Source of the DNA: CAVRIA01 sp963721115
GTDB taxonomy: Bacteria > Desulfobacterota > Binatia > HRBIN30 > CADEER01
Assembly (NCBI GenBank): GCA_963721115.1
Contig: CAVRIA010000005.1
Span: 558,001 to 622,000 of the forward strand
DNA: 64,000 nucleotides
Direction of reading: 5' to 3'
Of the stretch, positions 54,213 through 64,000 are shown piece after piece. Under the pieces are notes generated by a model. The model had not been told where the DNA came from. It saw only the letters and a program-made list of their open reading frames with translations, and did no database searches. The number at the start of each line of letters is the position of its first letter. The stretch's first letter is position 1. The translations under genes were made by a program, and so were the position numbers.

Positions 54213-55549
54213 GTGATCGTCTGTCGAGCTTGTTGAACTTGTGTCGTGTACCGCGTTCCACAGCCGAGGTGACGGCGCGCTCCGCGGACGAGGTCGAGCC
54301 GCGCAGCGTCGGCGTCGAGGCGGCCGGCGTCGAGGCGATGTGGAGCGCCGTGGAGCGCTTCTACCGCACCGGTCTGCAGCCCGCCATGCAGCTCTGCGTA
54401 CGGCGCCGCGGCGAGGTGCTGATCGATCGCGCCATCGGCCACGCGGCCGGCAACGGCCCGCTCGACTCGCCCGCGACGCCGAAGGTTCCCCTCACCACCG
54501 ACACGCCGTTCTGCCTCTTCTCCGCGTCCAAGGCGGTAACGGCGATGGTCGTCCACCTGCTCGACCAGCAGCACCTGCTGCACGTCAACGACCCGGTCAG
54601 CGAGTACATTCCGGAGTTCGGCAAGCACGGCAAGGAGCGCATCACCATCGAGCACGTCCTCACCCACCGCGCCGGCGTTCCCAACATGCCTCCGGAGGAG
54701 ATGAAGCTCGAAAACCTGGCGCGGCCCGAGCGCATCGTCCGGGCGCTGTGCGACGCGGAGCCCGCCTGGGCGCCGGGCCGGCGTCTGGCGTACCATGCGA
54801 TCACCGGCGGCTTCATCCTCGGCGAGGTGGTGAAGCGGGTGACGGGAAGAGATATCCGGGCGGTGCTGGAGAGCGAGATCCTGCGGCCGCTCGGCTTTCG
54901 CTGGATGAGCTACGGGGTGAAGCGGCGCGACGTCCCCAAGGTGGCGCGCAACTACTTCACCGGACCGCGCCTGCTGCCGCCGTTTTCGGCCCTGTCGCGG
55001 CGCGCCCTGGGGGTGGAGTTCAGCGCCGTGCCCGACCTCGCCAACGATCCCCGCTATCTCGCCGCCATCGTGCCGGCGGGCAACACGGTGTCGAGCGCCA
55101 ACGAGCTGAGCCGCTTCTACCAGTTGCTGCTGAACGAAGGCGAGCTCGACGGCGTGCGCATCTTCGAGCCGCGCACGATCCACCGCGCCACCTCGGAGCA
55201 GTCGTACCTGGAGCTCGATCTCACCCTCGGCGTGCCGACGCGCTACTCGATGGGCTTCATGCTCGGCGGTTTCGGGTTCTACGGACCCGACACGGCTCAC
55301 TCGTACGGCCATGTCGGCTTCATCAACATCATCGCCTGGGCCGATCCGGAGCGTCAGGTGGCGGTGGCGCTCACCAACAGCGGCAAGCCGCTGTTCTTTC
55401 CCGAGATCTACTTCCTGTACGACATCATGCGGCAGATCGCCGCGGCGTGCCCGAAGGAAGCTCCGCCGCTGCGCCGCCGCGCGCACCGGCGCGCCCGCAA
55501 AGCCCCCGCACCGCCCTCTTCGAAACGGCGCCCACGGTCGACGCGGTGA
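54209..55549 (+). CDS. Serine hydrolase of the beta-lactamase/EstB family
   Basis: 446 residues, starting at GTG (VSDRLSSLL) after CCAAAGGAGG. The catalytic S-x-x-K is in CLFSASKAVTAM (about 105-108), and YHAITGGF supplies the Tyr of the second motif. The third motif appears as SYGHVGF near residue 370. The domain is class C beta-lactamase-like; such enzymes in this size range are usually esterases or peptidases, and no signal peptide is seen. The tail (about 415-446) is Arg/Pro-rich. Confidence 0.85.
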   Translation: MSDRLSSLLNLCRVPRSTAEVTARSADEVEPRSVGVEAAGVEAMWSAVERFYRTGLQPAMQLCVRRRGEVLIDRAIGHAAGNGPLDSPATPKVPLTTDTPFCLFSASKAVTAMVVHLLDQQHLLHVNDPVSEYIPEFGKHGKERITIEHVLTHRAGVPNMPPEEMKLENLARPERIVRALCDAEPAWAPGRRLAYHAITGGFILGEVVKRVTGRDIRAVLESEILRPLGFRWMSYGVKRRDVPKVARNYFTGPRLLPPFSALSRRALGVEFSAVPDLANDPRYLAAIVPAGNTVSSANELSRFYQLLLNEGELDGVRIFEPRTIHRATSEQSYLELDLTLGVPTRYSMGFMLGGFGFYGPDTAHSYGHVGFINIIAWADPERQVAVALTNSGKPLFFPEIYFLYDIMRQIAAACPKEAPPLRRRAHRRARKAPAPPSSKRRPRSTR

Positions 55550-56590
55550 GAGCAATAAGGGTCTTCTCCGAAGCGTGTGGGTGATTTAGTGGTGCCAGCG
55601 CAGGGGGGCGGGGTTCCGGTCCCCTCTCCCCACCCGGAGGACCGAAGTCTTTGCGCGAACCCCCTTCTTCCTTCGCTTCGCGAGGAAACGAATCGCTTGG
55701 TTGGCGGGTGGGCTCGATCGAGGTGTTTGGACCGCTTCTCTCGTTCCGAGCACACCGCTCTCTTCGAACGCGCCCGTGGACGCGGTTCGGGCGAGCCGCG
55801 CAGCAATGGTGGTGCTCGATCGGGTGGCTCAGTGGGACTGCGCTGCCTGGCCGCGGGGCGACCACTACACCCTATTTGCCCGCGCAGCGTTTGAGGGAAG
55901 TGGGAGCTCGAGGGCGACAACCGTAGGTTTCGCCCTCGAGGGGAGCGGGGGCGTCAGCCCCGCACCGACAAGTGGGATCCACCTGCGGGGCGGCGGGGGG
56001 TCTGTTGCGATTGTGGACTCCATCGGAAACAAGAGGCCCCTCCGCTTCCCCCTTCGATCACAAGGAACCGCTCTGTTTCGTGCGGGGCTTCCGCCCCCGC
56101 GGCCCCTCCGGGGCGAGAACCGCTCAGACGCCGCGGTTCTCTCCCCGAACCCCTCTCTCCGGTGGCTCCGCTCCGAGGCGAATCCCTTCCCCGTTCAGCA
56201 CCGGACATCGCGGTCGGCGCGCGTAACGGGATACATCCCACTACCTGAATCTACGCGCCACTGACGGGAACCGACTCCCTCCGCCTCGTACACAGCTTCA
56301 CGACCGCGCCACTCTCTGCCAATCTCTCTCTCACGCCTCTTCGAAAGGTCGAGGCCTCTGGGTTTTGTTTTCTGATTTCCGAACCCAACAGCCAACAGCT
56401 CAACAACGTAACAACCTGCCCTGTCGCGCCTCTTCGAAAGGTCGAGGCCTTTGGAGTTCAAGCACGACGACGCGCTCGCCCTCGACCGGCGCCGCACCTC
56501 CAGCGGCGCCTCGAGGGCGCTGAACCGGACCGGCCTCCGGGTCGGGTCGATCCGTGACCGTCCTGGGTGACCACGTCCTGGGTGACCACA
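55550..56590. other. Gene-less 1.0-kb stretch with degenerate repeats
   Basis: No frame here has a ribosome site, signal or family motif. The motif TCTTCGAAAGGTCGAGGCCT appears at about 56338 and again at about 56430. CCTCTCTCCGGTGGCTCCGC near 56153 also occurs at the end of the 366-bp units at 51162-51892. It reads as decayed repeat DNA. Confidence 0.5.
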
Positions 56591-56619
56591 TTGACAGAAG
56601 TAGCTACATGGGGCTACTT
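56591..56619 (+). promoter_or_regulatory. Promoter and operator candidate of the toxin-antitoxin pair
   Basis: TTGACA (56591-56596) is a perfect -35 box; a weak -10 CTACTT follows after 17 bp. Overlapping it, AGTAGC-N8-GCTACT (56599-56618) is a palindrome just before the antitoxin gene, the usual place for autorepression by Phd/YefM-type antitoxins. Confidence 0.5.
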
Positions 56620-56626
56620 TCGACTC

Positions 56627-56917
56627 ATGAAAGCGGTGGCGGTCAAGGAGCTCAAGAACCGGCTCAGCGCTTACCTTCGCGAGGTCAGGAGCGGGGAAGT
56701 CGTGCTGGTCACCGATCGCGGGCGCGTCGTCGCCGAATTGCGCCAGCCTACGGCTGGCGCGACGCTGAGCTCGCTCGACCAGGCGCTCGAGCGTTTGAGC
56801 GCCGAAGGGCTCCTCGTGCGGGGCTTACCGCAAGACGCGCGCGCCTACCGCCGATCCCCCTTGCGCCGTTCGGTTGCGAGCGCTGACCTGCTCGATGCGG
56901 AGCGCAGCGAGCGGTGA
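56627..56917 (+). CDS. Phd/YefM-family antitoxin
   Basis: 96 residues. The N-terminal DNA-binding part is KAVAVKELKNRLSAYLREVRSGEVVLVTDRGRVVAELR, the Phd/YefM signature. The C-terminal half (ALERLSAEGLLVRG …) is the disordered toxin-wrapping region, ending with Arg/Ser-rich sequence. The stop overlaps the toxin GTG. It should repress its own promoter (56591-56619) and neutralise the PIN toxin. Confidence 0.88.
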   Translation: MKAVAVKELKNRLSAYLREVRSGEVVLVTDRGRVVAELRQPTAGATLSSLDQALERLSAEGLLVRGLPQDARAYRRSPLRRSVASADLLDAERSER

Positions 56918-57342
56918 CGCTCTACGCCGAGTCGAGCGCGGTTCTGCGTTGGCTCTTCGCCGAATCGGGCGGGGAGGAGGTCCGAGCGGCCCTGGCGGCG
57001 GCAAGCAAGGTGGCTTGCTCTCGCCTGACCTTGATCGAGAGCCGCCGGGTCGTTCGGCGAGCCGAGCGCGAGGCCCGCGTCACGGCGGCCGAGGGCGTGG
57101 ACATTCTCGCCGTGCTCGCGCACGCGGCGTCCACTTGGACAATCCTCGAGCTCACCCCCGAAGTGGCTCAGCGGGCCGAGGAAGCGTTCCCCTGCGAGCC
57201 AGTGCGCACTCTCGATGCCATTCACCTCGCCAGTGCCCTCTTCCTGCGGCAGTTCTTCCCGGATCTCACCTTTCTGAGCAGCGACGAGCGCGTGCGCGCC
57301 AACGCGGCGCAGTTGGGCTTCGCCCTCGACGCGGTGACGTAG
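56914..57342 (+). CDS. PIN-domain (VapC-like) ribonuclease toxin
   Basis: 142 residues, GTG start overlapping the antitoxin stop (GTGA). The PIN acidic residues are Glu in LYAESSAVLRW (in place of the common Asp), Glu in LTLIESRRV, Asp in TLDAIHLASAL and Asp in FLSSDERVRANA. This is a type II toxin with predicted Mg-dependent RNase activity. A Phd-type antitoxin with a PIN toxin is a known combination. Confidence 0.87.
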   Translation: MTLYAESSAVLRWLFAESGGEEVRAALAAASKVACSRLTLIESRRVVRRAEREARVTAAEGVDILAVLAHAASTWTILELTPEVAQRAEEAFPCEPVRTLDAIHLASALFLRQFFPDLTFLSSDERVRANAAQLGFALDAVT

Positions 57343-57343
57343 C

Positions 57344-58558
57344 TCAGCCGCGGGCCTGGACCAGGACGCCGTCGGCGACGCGGTCGCTCGGGTGGACGAC
57401 GACGCGCTCGCCCTCCTGCAGGCCGTCGGTGATCTCCGCCTCGATGCCGGTGCGCCGGCCGATGCGCACGTCGCGCCGGCGGGCGCGGCCGTTGTCGACG
57501 GCGAAGACGGCCCAGCGGTCGCCGTCTCGAAAGAGCGCGGTCAGCGGCAGCTTGAGGACGCCGTCCCCTTCCCAGAGGACGATGCGCACGTCGACCTGAT
57601 AGCCGTGCCCGAGGCGCTCCCACTCGCCGGCCGGGCTGGTGAGGTCGATGATGACGTTGACCCGCTGCTCCTCGATGCCGAGGGCGGAGACCTTGGTGAA
57701 GCCGAACGGCTCGACGCGCCGCACGCGCCCCTCGAGCGGCCGGTCGCCGCCCCACGCCTCGATGATCACGCGCTGCCCGGCGGCGACCTTCACGGCGTCG
57801 GCGGAGAGCAGGTCGGCGACGATCTCGAGGTCGTGCGGATCGCCGATCTCCACCAGCGGCTCGCCGGCGGCGACGACGCGCTCGCTCTGACTCGGCACGC
57901 GCAGCACGACGCCGGTGACCGGGGCGCGCACCGGGATGAAGTCGACTCCGCCGGCGCCGCGGCGCTCCCGCGTCTCGACCGGCGACAGCAGCTGCGCCCG
58001 CGCCTGCTCGAGCTCGAACGACCGCATCTGCAGCGCGGCGCGGGCGCGCTCGACTACCGCCTTGCTGGTCTTGTAGACCCGCTCCGCCTCGTCGAGATCG
58101 CGCCGCGAGATGGTGTTCGCCCGCACCAGCTCGCGGGCGCGCGCCAGCTCGCCGGTGGCGAAATCGTGCTCGGCCGTGGCCTGCTCCAGCTCCGCCTCGG
58201 CCAGCTGCTCGGCCGACTCGGCGGCGTGCACGGCGGCCTCGGCCTGCGCCGCGCTGCGCGGATCGAGGAAGGTCGGGTCGATGGGCTGGATCTGCGCCAA
58301 AACCGTTTCGTTGGCCACGACGCGATCCCCGACGTCGGCGTCGATGCGCATGGTGCGCCCGGCGACGGGCGCCGAGAGGACGAAGACGTCGCGCACGCGC
58401 GTCTCGCCCTCCTCGTCGACGGTGACCACCAGACGCCCGCGCGTGACCTGCAGCAGATCGACCGGCACCGCCCGCGGCAGGAAGGCGTACAGCAACCCGC
58501 CGCCGACCGCCGCCGCCACCACTCCCCAGAGGAGGATCCGGCGCATCGCCGCGCTCAT
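57344..58558 (-). CDS. Membrane-fusion (HlyD/MacA-like) adaptor
   Basis: 404 residues. The N-terminal anchor is about 6-26 (ILLWGVVAAAVGGGLLYAF). The first lipoyl half is VSGRL..VDEEGETRVRD. A long coiled-coil hairpin follows (about 100-200, AEAAVHAAESAEQLAEAELEQATAEHD). The second lipoyl half and beta-barrel come next (PVRAPVTGVVLRVPSQSERVVAAGEPLVEIGDP). It is the periplasmic link of the ABC efflux system encoded just upstream on the same strand. No outer-membrane channel gene is adjacent. Confidence 0.88.
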   Translation of the reverse strand: MSAAMRRILLWGVVAAAVGGGLLYAFLPRAVPVDLLQVTRGRLVVTVDEEGETRVRDVFVLSAPVAGRTMRIDADVGDRVVANETVLAQIQPIDPTFLDPRSAAQAEAAVHAAESAEQLAEAELEQATAEHDFATGELARARELVRANTISRRDLDEAERVYKTSKAVVERARAALQMRSFELEQARAQLLSPVETRERRGAGGVDFIPVRAPVTGVVLRVPSQSERVVAAGEPLVEIGDPHDLEIVADLLSADAVKVAAGQRVIIEAWGGDRPLEGRVRRVEPFGFTKVSALGIEEQRVNVIIDLTSPAGEWERLGHGYQVDVRIVLWEGDGVLKLPLTALFRDGDRWAVFAVDNGRARRRDVRIGRRTGIEAEITDGLQEGERVVVHPSDRVADGVLVQARG

Positions 58559-58565
58559 CGCCGCC

Positions 58566-60926
58566 TCACTCCCGCGTCTTCAGCACCTCGATCAGATCGA
58601 GGCGGTCGAGGCGGCGCCGCACCAGCGCCGCGGAAACGGCCGTGGCCGCCAGGGCGATCAGCACGGCGGTGCCGTACGTGGAGGCGCGGATGATCAGCGG
58701 CACGCGATAGAGCTCGGTCTCGAAGGCCTTCGCCATGACGCCCGCCAGCCCGCGCCCGATCAGACAGCCGAGCGGCAGGGCGGCGACGATGAGGAAGGAC
58801 ACCTCGCCGAGCAGGATGTAGGAGATCTCCAGGCGGGTGAAGCCGAGCACCCGCAGCGTCGCCAGCTCGCGACCGCGCTCGCTGAGCGCGATGCGGGCGC
58901 TGTTGTAGACGACGCCGAAGCCGAGCATGCAGGCGAAGGCGGCGAAGAAGCCGACGAAGATCATCAGGGTCTCTCCCATCGTGTCGTGAAACGACTGCAC
59001 GGCCGCCTCGCGCAGCATCACCGCCGACACCGCCGGCAGCTTCTTGAGGGCGCTGAACAGGGCCGGCCTGCGGTTCGGGTCGACCAGCAGGTTGACGTAC
59101 TCGACGCTCGGCCGCTCGCGCAACAGGCGGTCGAGGCCGTCGAGGCTCATGTAGGCCGGCAGCCCGATGTACGTCTCGACCAGATCGACCACGGGCAGGC
59201 GCCGCACCGGGCGGCGGCCCTCGAGCACCTCGACCCAAACGTCGTCGCCGATGCCGACGCCCAGCTTGTCGGCCAGCACGGTCGACAGGACCAGGCCCTC
59301 CGGCGGCACCGGGATGGTGCGCCCGCTGACGTCGTAGATCGGGTGCAGAACACCGGCCGGCGGCACGCCGGTGAGGGACCCGCGGTGCACGCGCGCCCCG
59401 GCGCGCAGGTCGGCGCCGACGATGCGCAGCGGCTCGGCGGCCAGCACGCCCGGCATGCGGGCGAACTCGTGCACCGCCGTGATCGACTCGGCCTCCACCA
59501 GCCCGACCATCATGTGCTGGTGCTGCGCCTGGTAGAAGTACACGTCGACCAGATGCTCGATCGAGTCGACCCACTGCAGGGCCATGACCAGCAGGCCGAT
59601 CGACATCGCCACCGCCGTTCCGGTCAGCGCCGAGCGCAGCGGGTAGCGCCCGATCTGGCGCAGGATGATGCGGGTCGGCTGGTCGAGCCACGCCGACAGG
59701 CCGCGGCCGATGCCCCCCTGGTGGTAGACGGCGGGAGACGGCGGCCGCATCGCCTCCGCCGGTGGCAGCCCGGCGGCGGAGCGAACCGCGCGCAGGCTGC
59801 CGGTCAGGGCGGCGGCCAGGCTCACCACCGCCCCGAGCGCGAAGGCGGTCGGGCCCGGGCGGTACACGAGCAGCGGGAAGCGGTAGAACTCGGCGTACAT
59901 CTCGGTATTGAAGCGCCCCAGCCAGGCGCCCAGCACCCAGCCGAGCGCGATCCCCACGGCGGTCATGGCGATGACCATCTTGGCGTAGTGCCAGCCGACC
60001 TGCAGGTCGCTGTAGCCGAAGGCCTTCATGAGCCCGATCTCGCTGCGCTCGGTGGCGACCAGGCGGGCGAGGACCATGTTGGTCAGGAAGGCGGCAACGG
60101 CGAGAAAGATCGCCGGCAGGACGGTCGACATGGTGCGCAGCTGGTCGAGCTCGTTCATCAGGAACCAGTTGGAGAGCTGGTCCGCCCGCGCCACGGCGCC
60201 GATGCCGCCGTAGGGCTCGAGCAGCTCGTCCAGCCGCTCGATGACCGGCTGCGGGTCGACGCCGCGCTGCAGGGCGAGCGACACGTCATCGAAGGCGCCG
60301 TCGAGATCGTACGCCGCCGCCAGCGCCTCGCGCCCCATCCAGAAGACGCCGAAGCGCCGGTCGTCCGGCATCAGCGCGCCGGGGCCGAGCGCGTAGACGA
60401 ACTCCGGCGACAGCGCCACGCCGACGACGTCGAGCGCGCGCCGCTTGCCGTTCATCAACACCGTGACGCGGTCGCCCGGGCGCAGGCCGTGCGCCTCGGC
60501 GAAGGGCTCGTTGATCACCACCTCGTCGGGATGTCCGGGCGCCACCGACCGCCCGGAGCGCAGGGCGAGGTGGTTGAGGATCGGCTCGCCGCGCTCCGGG
60601 ATCGACACCAGCCGTCCGATCACCGGCTCGGCGAACCCCTCGACGTCGACGATCGCGAAGCGCGACACGCGCGTCTGCACCGACTGCACGCCGGGAATCG
60701 CCGCGATGCGCTCGGCGAGCCGCTCGGGGGCGCGCTTGACGGCGGCGAAGACGGCCGCGAAGCGATAGCGCTCGTAGTACGCCTGCGCCGTCTCGCGCAG
60801 CGCCTCCAGGGTGGAGAGCGACATGACCAGCACGGCGACGCCGGAGGCGACCACCATGGCGACGGCGACGACCTGGCCGCGCATGTGCCACAGATCCCGG
60901 GTCAGCTTGCGATCGAGCGCCCGCAT
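58566..60926 (-). CDS. ABC transporter permease with two FtsX-type domains
   Basis: 786 residues. The first helix (about 18-40) precedes a large periplasmic region. The first FtsX block is at about 270-395 (NMVLARLVATERSEIGLMKAFGYSDLQVGWHYAK); a second start helix (about 440) and the second FtsX block are at about 655-780 (SERGRELATLRVLGFTRLEISYILLGE). This DUF214/MacB-type double permease works as a mechanotransmission exporter with the LolD-like ATPase and HlyD-like adaptor. It ends RRRLDRLDLIEVLKTRE. Confidence 0.88.
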   Translation of the reverse strand: MRALDRKLTRDLWHMRGQVVAVAMVVASGVAVLVMSLSTLEALRETAQAYYERYRFAAVFAAVKRAPERLAERIAAIPGVQSVQTRVSRFAIVDVEGFAEPVIGRLVSIPERGEPILNHLALRSGRSVAPGHPDEVVINEPFAEAHGLRPGDRVTVLMNGKRRALDVVGVALSPEFVYALGPGALMPDDRRFGVFWMGREALAAAYDLDGAFDDVSLALQRGVDPQPVIERLDELLEPYGGIGAVARADQLSNWFLMNELDQLRTMSTVLPAIFLAVAAFLTNMVLARLVATERSEIGLMKAFGYSDLQVGWHYAKMVIAMTAVGIALGWVLGAWLGRFNTEMYAEFYRFPLLVYRPGPTAFALGAVVSLAAALTGSLRAVRSAAGLPPAEAMRPPSPAVYHQGGIGRGLSAWLDQPTRIILRQIGRYPLRSALTGTAVAMSIGLLVMALQWVDSIEHLVDVYFYQAQHQHMMVGLVEAESITAVHEFARMPGVLAAEPLRIVGADLRAGARVHRGSLTGVPPAGVLHPIYDVSGRTIPVPPEGLVLSTVLADKLGVGIGDDVWVEVLEGRRPVRRLPVVDLVETYIGLPAYMSLDGLDRLLRERPSVEYVNLLVDPNRRPALFSALKKLPAVSAVMLREAAVQSFHDTMGETLMIFVGFFAAFACMLGFGVVYNSARIALSERGRELATLRVLGFTRLEISYILLGEVSFLIVAALPLGCLIGRGLAGVMAKAFETELYRVPLIIRASTYGTAVLIALAATAVSAALVRRRLDRLDLIEVLKTRE

Positions 60927-60932
60927 CGCCGC

Positions 60933-61676
<744 letters not shown>

Positions 61677-61835
61677 CGACGCTGATGGATGGTAGCCGAA
61701 GCGACGCCGATTCCCCAGGGGCGCCCGCGATCGAAGAAACGGGTCGACGAGCGCTCTACCCTTGGATTATGGGAAACGGGGAGGCACGGTTCGATCCGAT
61801 ACGAAGCTCGCTGTCGCGCAAAGGCGCCACGACGC

Positions 61836-63078
61836 ATGGAGGCGACGCGCGATGCGCCGGCGCGCGGCCGCATCGCTCTGCGCCGTTCGTCTCCGGCGCT
61901 CGTCCTGGCGCTGCTGCTCGCCGGCGGTGCGGCGCCGCCTCTGCGCGCGCAGACGTGCGACGACGCGAGGCAGTGCACGATCGACGACGTGTGCGTCGAC
62001 GGAACGTGCACGCGGCACCCCGGCGACCGGGATTCCCTGCAACGACGGAAACTCGTGCACGGAAGGCGACTCCTGCTTCGCGGGCACCTGCGCGGGGATG
62101 CCGACCAGCGGCGGCGCCTGCGACGACCACAACGAGTGCACGAGCGGAGACGTCTGCTCGGCCGGGCAATGTACCGGCACGCCGCTGGCCGACGACACGC
62201 CGTGCAGCTTCGGATGCGGGAAGTGTATGGGCGGCAAGTGCGAGCAGGACCCGGAGGCCACCAAGAACATGACGCCCTGCAGCGCCAGCGACGACCCCTG
62301 CCTCGACGAGGGCTTCTGTGCCTTCGGAATCTGCCTGCAGCTTCCGAAGCTGTGTCCCGACAGCGACCAGAACCCCTGCACGCTCGACGTCTGCGACTCG
62401 GCGAGCGGGGAGTGCGTGAACCTCGGCACCTCGCCGTGTGGGGATTGCGAGAGCTGCGTCGACAGCGGCGCGAACTTCGAGTGCGTGCCCCTCCAGGACG
62501 GAGGCCCCTGTGACGACGGGAACGAGTGTACCGGAGCCGGCCAGTGCCTGATGGGTCTCTGCGCCGAGATCCCCCAGCCGACCCGAACACCCACGCCGAC
62601 GAACACGGTCACGCCGACTGCGATTCCGACTGTAACACCGAGCGCGACGTCGACGCCGACCGCCACCGCGACCGGTACGGAGACGCCGCCCGCCACTTCC
62701 ACGGCGACGGCGACCGCCACGGGCACACCGACGCAGGCACCAACCGATACCGCAACGCCGACGGAGACACCGACCTGCACCGGGACGGCGACCGAGACGC
62801 CGCCCGCCCCGACACCGAGCAGCAGCGCGACGGCAACGGACACCCCAACCGCGCTCGCGACCGCGACGCCTTCCGCACCGCCCGCTTGCGCCGGCGACTG
62901 CAACGGCGACGGTCAGGTCACCATCGACGAGCTGATCCGCGGCGTCAACATCGCGCTCGGAAACGCGGCGCTCGACGTGTGTCCGTCCTTCGACGTCGAC
63001 GGCGACGGCGAGGTCGCGATCAACGAGCTGGTGCAGGGCGTCAACAACGCCCTGGCGGGCGCGTGCCGGGCGGGGTAG
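61836..63078 (+). CDS. Secreted Cys-rich protein with Thr/Pro linker and dockerin-like C-terminus (one frameshift)
   Basis: About 414 residues. The signal peptide is ALRRSSPALVLALLLAGGAAPPLRAQ. Cys-rich Myxococcus-type units follow (CDDARQCTIDDVCVDGTC, then CNDGNSCTEGDSCFAGTC, CDDHNECTSGDVCSAGQC). The frame shifts by one base near 62025 between these units. A linker of about 110 Thr/Pro/Ala residues leads to two Ca-binding loops: GDCNGDGQVTIDELIRGVN and FDVDGDGEVAINELVQGVN, a dockerin-like pair. This suggests anchoring to a cohesin-like partner or the cell surface. Confidence 0.72.
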
Positions 63079-63180
63079 CGGGGCCGCAAGACAAGGAAAA
63101 GGCACCGAAGGTCACGAAGAACGGCACCACTCGGTAAAGGTGCGGTGTGGTGCTGGATCGGGGACCGATTGCTCGCGTCT

Positions 63181-63376
63181 GGTTCCCTCTCCCGGATGAG
63201 TCTGTCGATTTTCTCCTGGCGAGAGAAGCGACTCCGACTTCCCCCTTTGAAAAAGGGGGATTGAGGGGGATTTGTCCGAACGAATCCATCTCAAAATCCC
63301 CCCTGACCCCCCTTTTCCAAAGGGGGGAATCTCGACCCTCGAGAAAATCGACAGTCTCATCCGGGAGAGGGAGCCA
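63181..63376. repeat. MITE-like element family C, copy 2, with nested GGGGG hairpin
   Basis: The outer inverted repeats are CTCTCCCGGATGAGTCTGTC at the left and GACAGTCTCATCCGGGAGAG at the right, with matching TCGATTTTCTC/GAGAAAATCGA extensions. Inside is a second inverted pair, CCCCCTTTGAAAAAGGGGGA and CCCCCCTTTTCCAAAGGGGG. It fills most of the gap 63079-63451 together with a fragment of repeat D (63398-63421). Same termini as 21414-21612. Confidence 0.82.
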
Positions 63377-63451
63377 AACCGCCGGCGCGCATTTTCATCC
63401 TCTTTGGACGAGCGCAGCCCATGGCGACTTCGTGGTTGCCTTTCTCATGCC

Positions 63452-64000
63452 TCAGCGCGGGAAGCGGCCTTCCAGCATCTGCTCGAGGATCTCGCGGTGC
63501 ATGACGGCGTCGTCGGGATCCTCCGGCCAGGCGGCGCCTTCGAAGTGGACGCGCCTCTCGTGCACGCGCGCCATGACGATGCCGTGCCGCAGCGCGGCGT
63601 AGACCTCGAAGAACGGGAGGTTGGCGGGGCGGCGGCCGCTCAGCCGCTCGTAGGTCGCGGCGACGTCCTCGCGGCGCAGGAAGTCGGGCATGCCGGGCAT
63701 GCCCATGCGCCGCGTGATGTCCTCGAAGAAGTCGTGCAGGAAGACGAACCAGCCGAGGTCGATCTCGCGCGGGCCCAGCGCCGCCATCTCCCAGTCGAGC
63801 ACGGCGGCCGGCTCGAACCCGTCGTACAGGATGTTGCCGATGCGCGCGTCGCCCCAGCTGATGACCGTGTCGCCTTCGTCGGCGGGCCAGTTCGCCTCCA
63901 GCCAATCGAAGGCGCGCTCGAGCAAGGCGAAGCGCCGCCCGCCGCGCACCCAGTCGTAGTAGCGCCGCTGGCTCTCGACGTGGCGCCGCAACGCCGTGTC
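63452..64000 (-). CDS. Phosphotransferase-family protein, cut by window edge
   Basis: C-terminal 182 residues are visible; the frame is open to the right edge, so the start lies outside. The catalytic loop is VISWGDARIGNILYDGFEPAAVLDWEMAALGP: WGD-x4-N is the Brenner-type motif and LDWE the metal-binding Asp, as in the aminoglycoside phosphotransferase/ACAD10-like family. Family members phosphorylate small hydroxylated substrates such as hydroxyacyl-CoA or sugars. Antibiotic resistance is not implied. Confidence 0.85.
   Translation of the reverse strand, partial: DTALRRHVESQRRYYDWVRGGRRFALLERAFDWLEANWPADEGDTVISWGDARIGNILYDGFEPAAVLDWEMAALGPREIDLGWFVFLHDFFEDITRRMGMPGMPDFLRREDVAATYERLSGRRPANLPFFEVYAALRHGIVMARVHERRVHFEGAAWPEDPDDAVMHREILEQMLEGRFPR

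Noticed and set aside
55701..56264. Possible 187-codon gene in the gene-less stretch
   Set aside because: No ribosome site or recognisable motif, and it contains segments shared with non-coding repeats.
63452..64000. Aminoglycoside-resistance gene
   Set aside because: Only the broad phosphotransferase fold is visible. The WGDxxxxN/LDWE form is typical of ACAD10-like relatives.

Overview
The window is GC-rich, densely coded bacterial DNA from a diderm organism. At least six secreted or lipid-anchored proteins carry long Thr/Pro/Ala linkers. One ends in a dockerin-like double Ca-binding repeat and another carries disintegrin-like Cys-rich repeats. Together with NorR/sigma-54 control, OmpA and Lol-type genes, this best fits an uncultured deltaproteobacterial relative (Binatota-, Myxococcota- or Desulfobacterota-like). 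That placement is inferred from gene style, not from a marker gene. No rRNA, tRNA or CRISPR was recognised.

Layout. 1-1252: 3' part of a pectinacetylesterase-like gene. 1532-7769 (minus): one tight operon ectABCD-ehuBCDA for making, hydroxylating and re-importing ectoine, preceded by three 22-bp direct repeats. 8040-10737 (minus): a Ca-type P-type ATPase. 11013-19501: secreted modular proteins, an SDR, an OmpA lipoprotein and a DUF4410 lipoprotein. 20121-23491: a flavin-binding protein, a DUF938 methyltransferase and an alpha/beta-hydrolase lipoprotein. 23523-33365 (minus): polyphosphate glucokinase, then a clade II-like N2O reductase cluster (cytochrome c-cupredoxin, nosZ, a nosB-like gene, a CcdA-like gene, nosDFY) headed by the NO-stress di-iron protein RIC. 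Divergent norR lies at 33544-35091, with a sigma-54-type promoter and paired palindromes between. 35174-38535: a conserved unknown, a divergent ketol-acid reductoisomerase and an enoyl-CoA hydratase. 38996-47323: a P450 and a methyltransferase, then a four-gene operon with ATGA overlaps (patatin, KASIII-like, acyltransferase, FabI-like SDR) that looks like an uncharacterised acyl-lipid pathway, then a CMD protein and another methyltransferase. 47316-51004: a giant Ser/Thr kinase-ATPase-TPR regulator. 51162-52076: 2.5 tandem copies of a 366-bp unit built on a truncated four-helix-bundle gene. 52233-55549: a haem lipoprotein and a serine hydrolase with a repeat-borne leader ORF. 56627-57342: a Phd/PIN toxin-antitoxin pair. 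57344-61676: an ABC-type efflux set. 61836-63078: a dockerin-like protein. 63452-64000: a partial phosphotransferase.

Two themes run through the window. First, about 15 otherwise well-conserved genes are broken by net one-base shifts, often in G/C runs, which looks more like residual read error than gene decay. Second, several families of palindromic or MITE-like intergenic repeats recur, and one of them carries a Shine-Dalgarno sequence and a small ORF directly in front of downstream genes.
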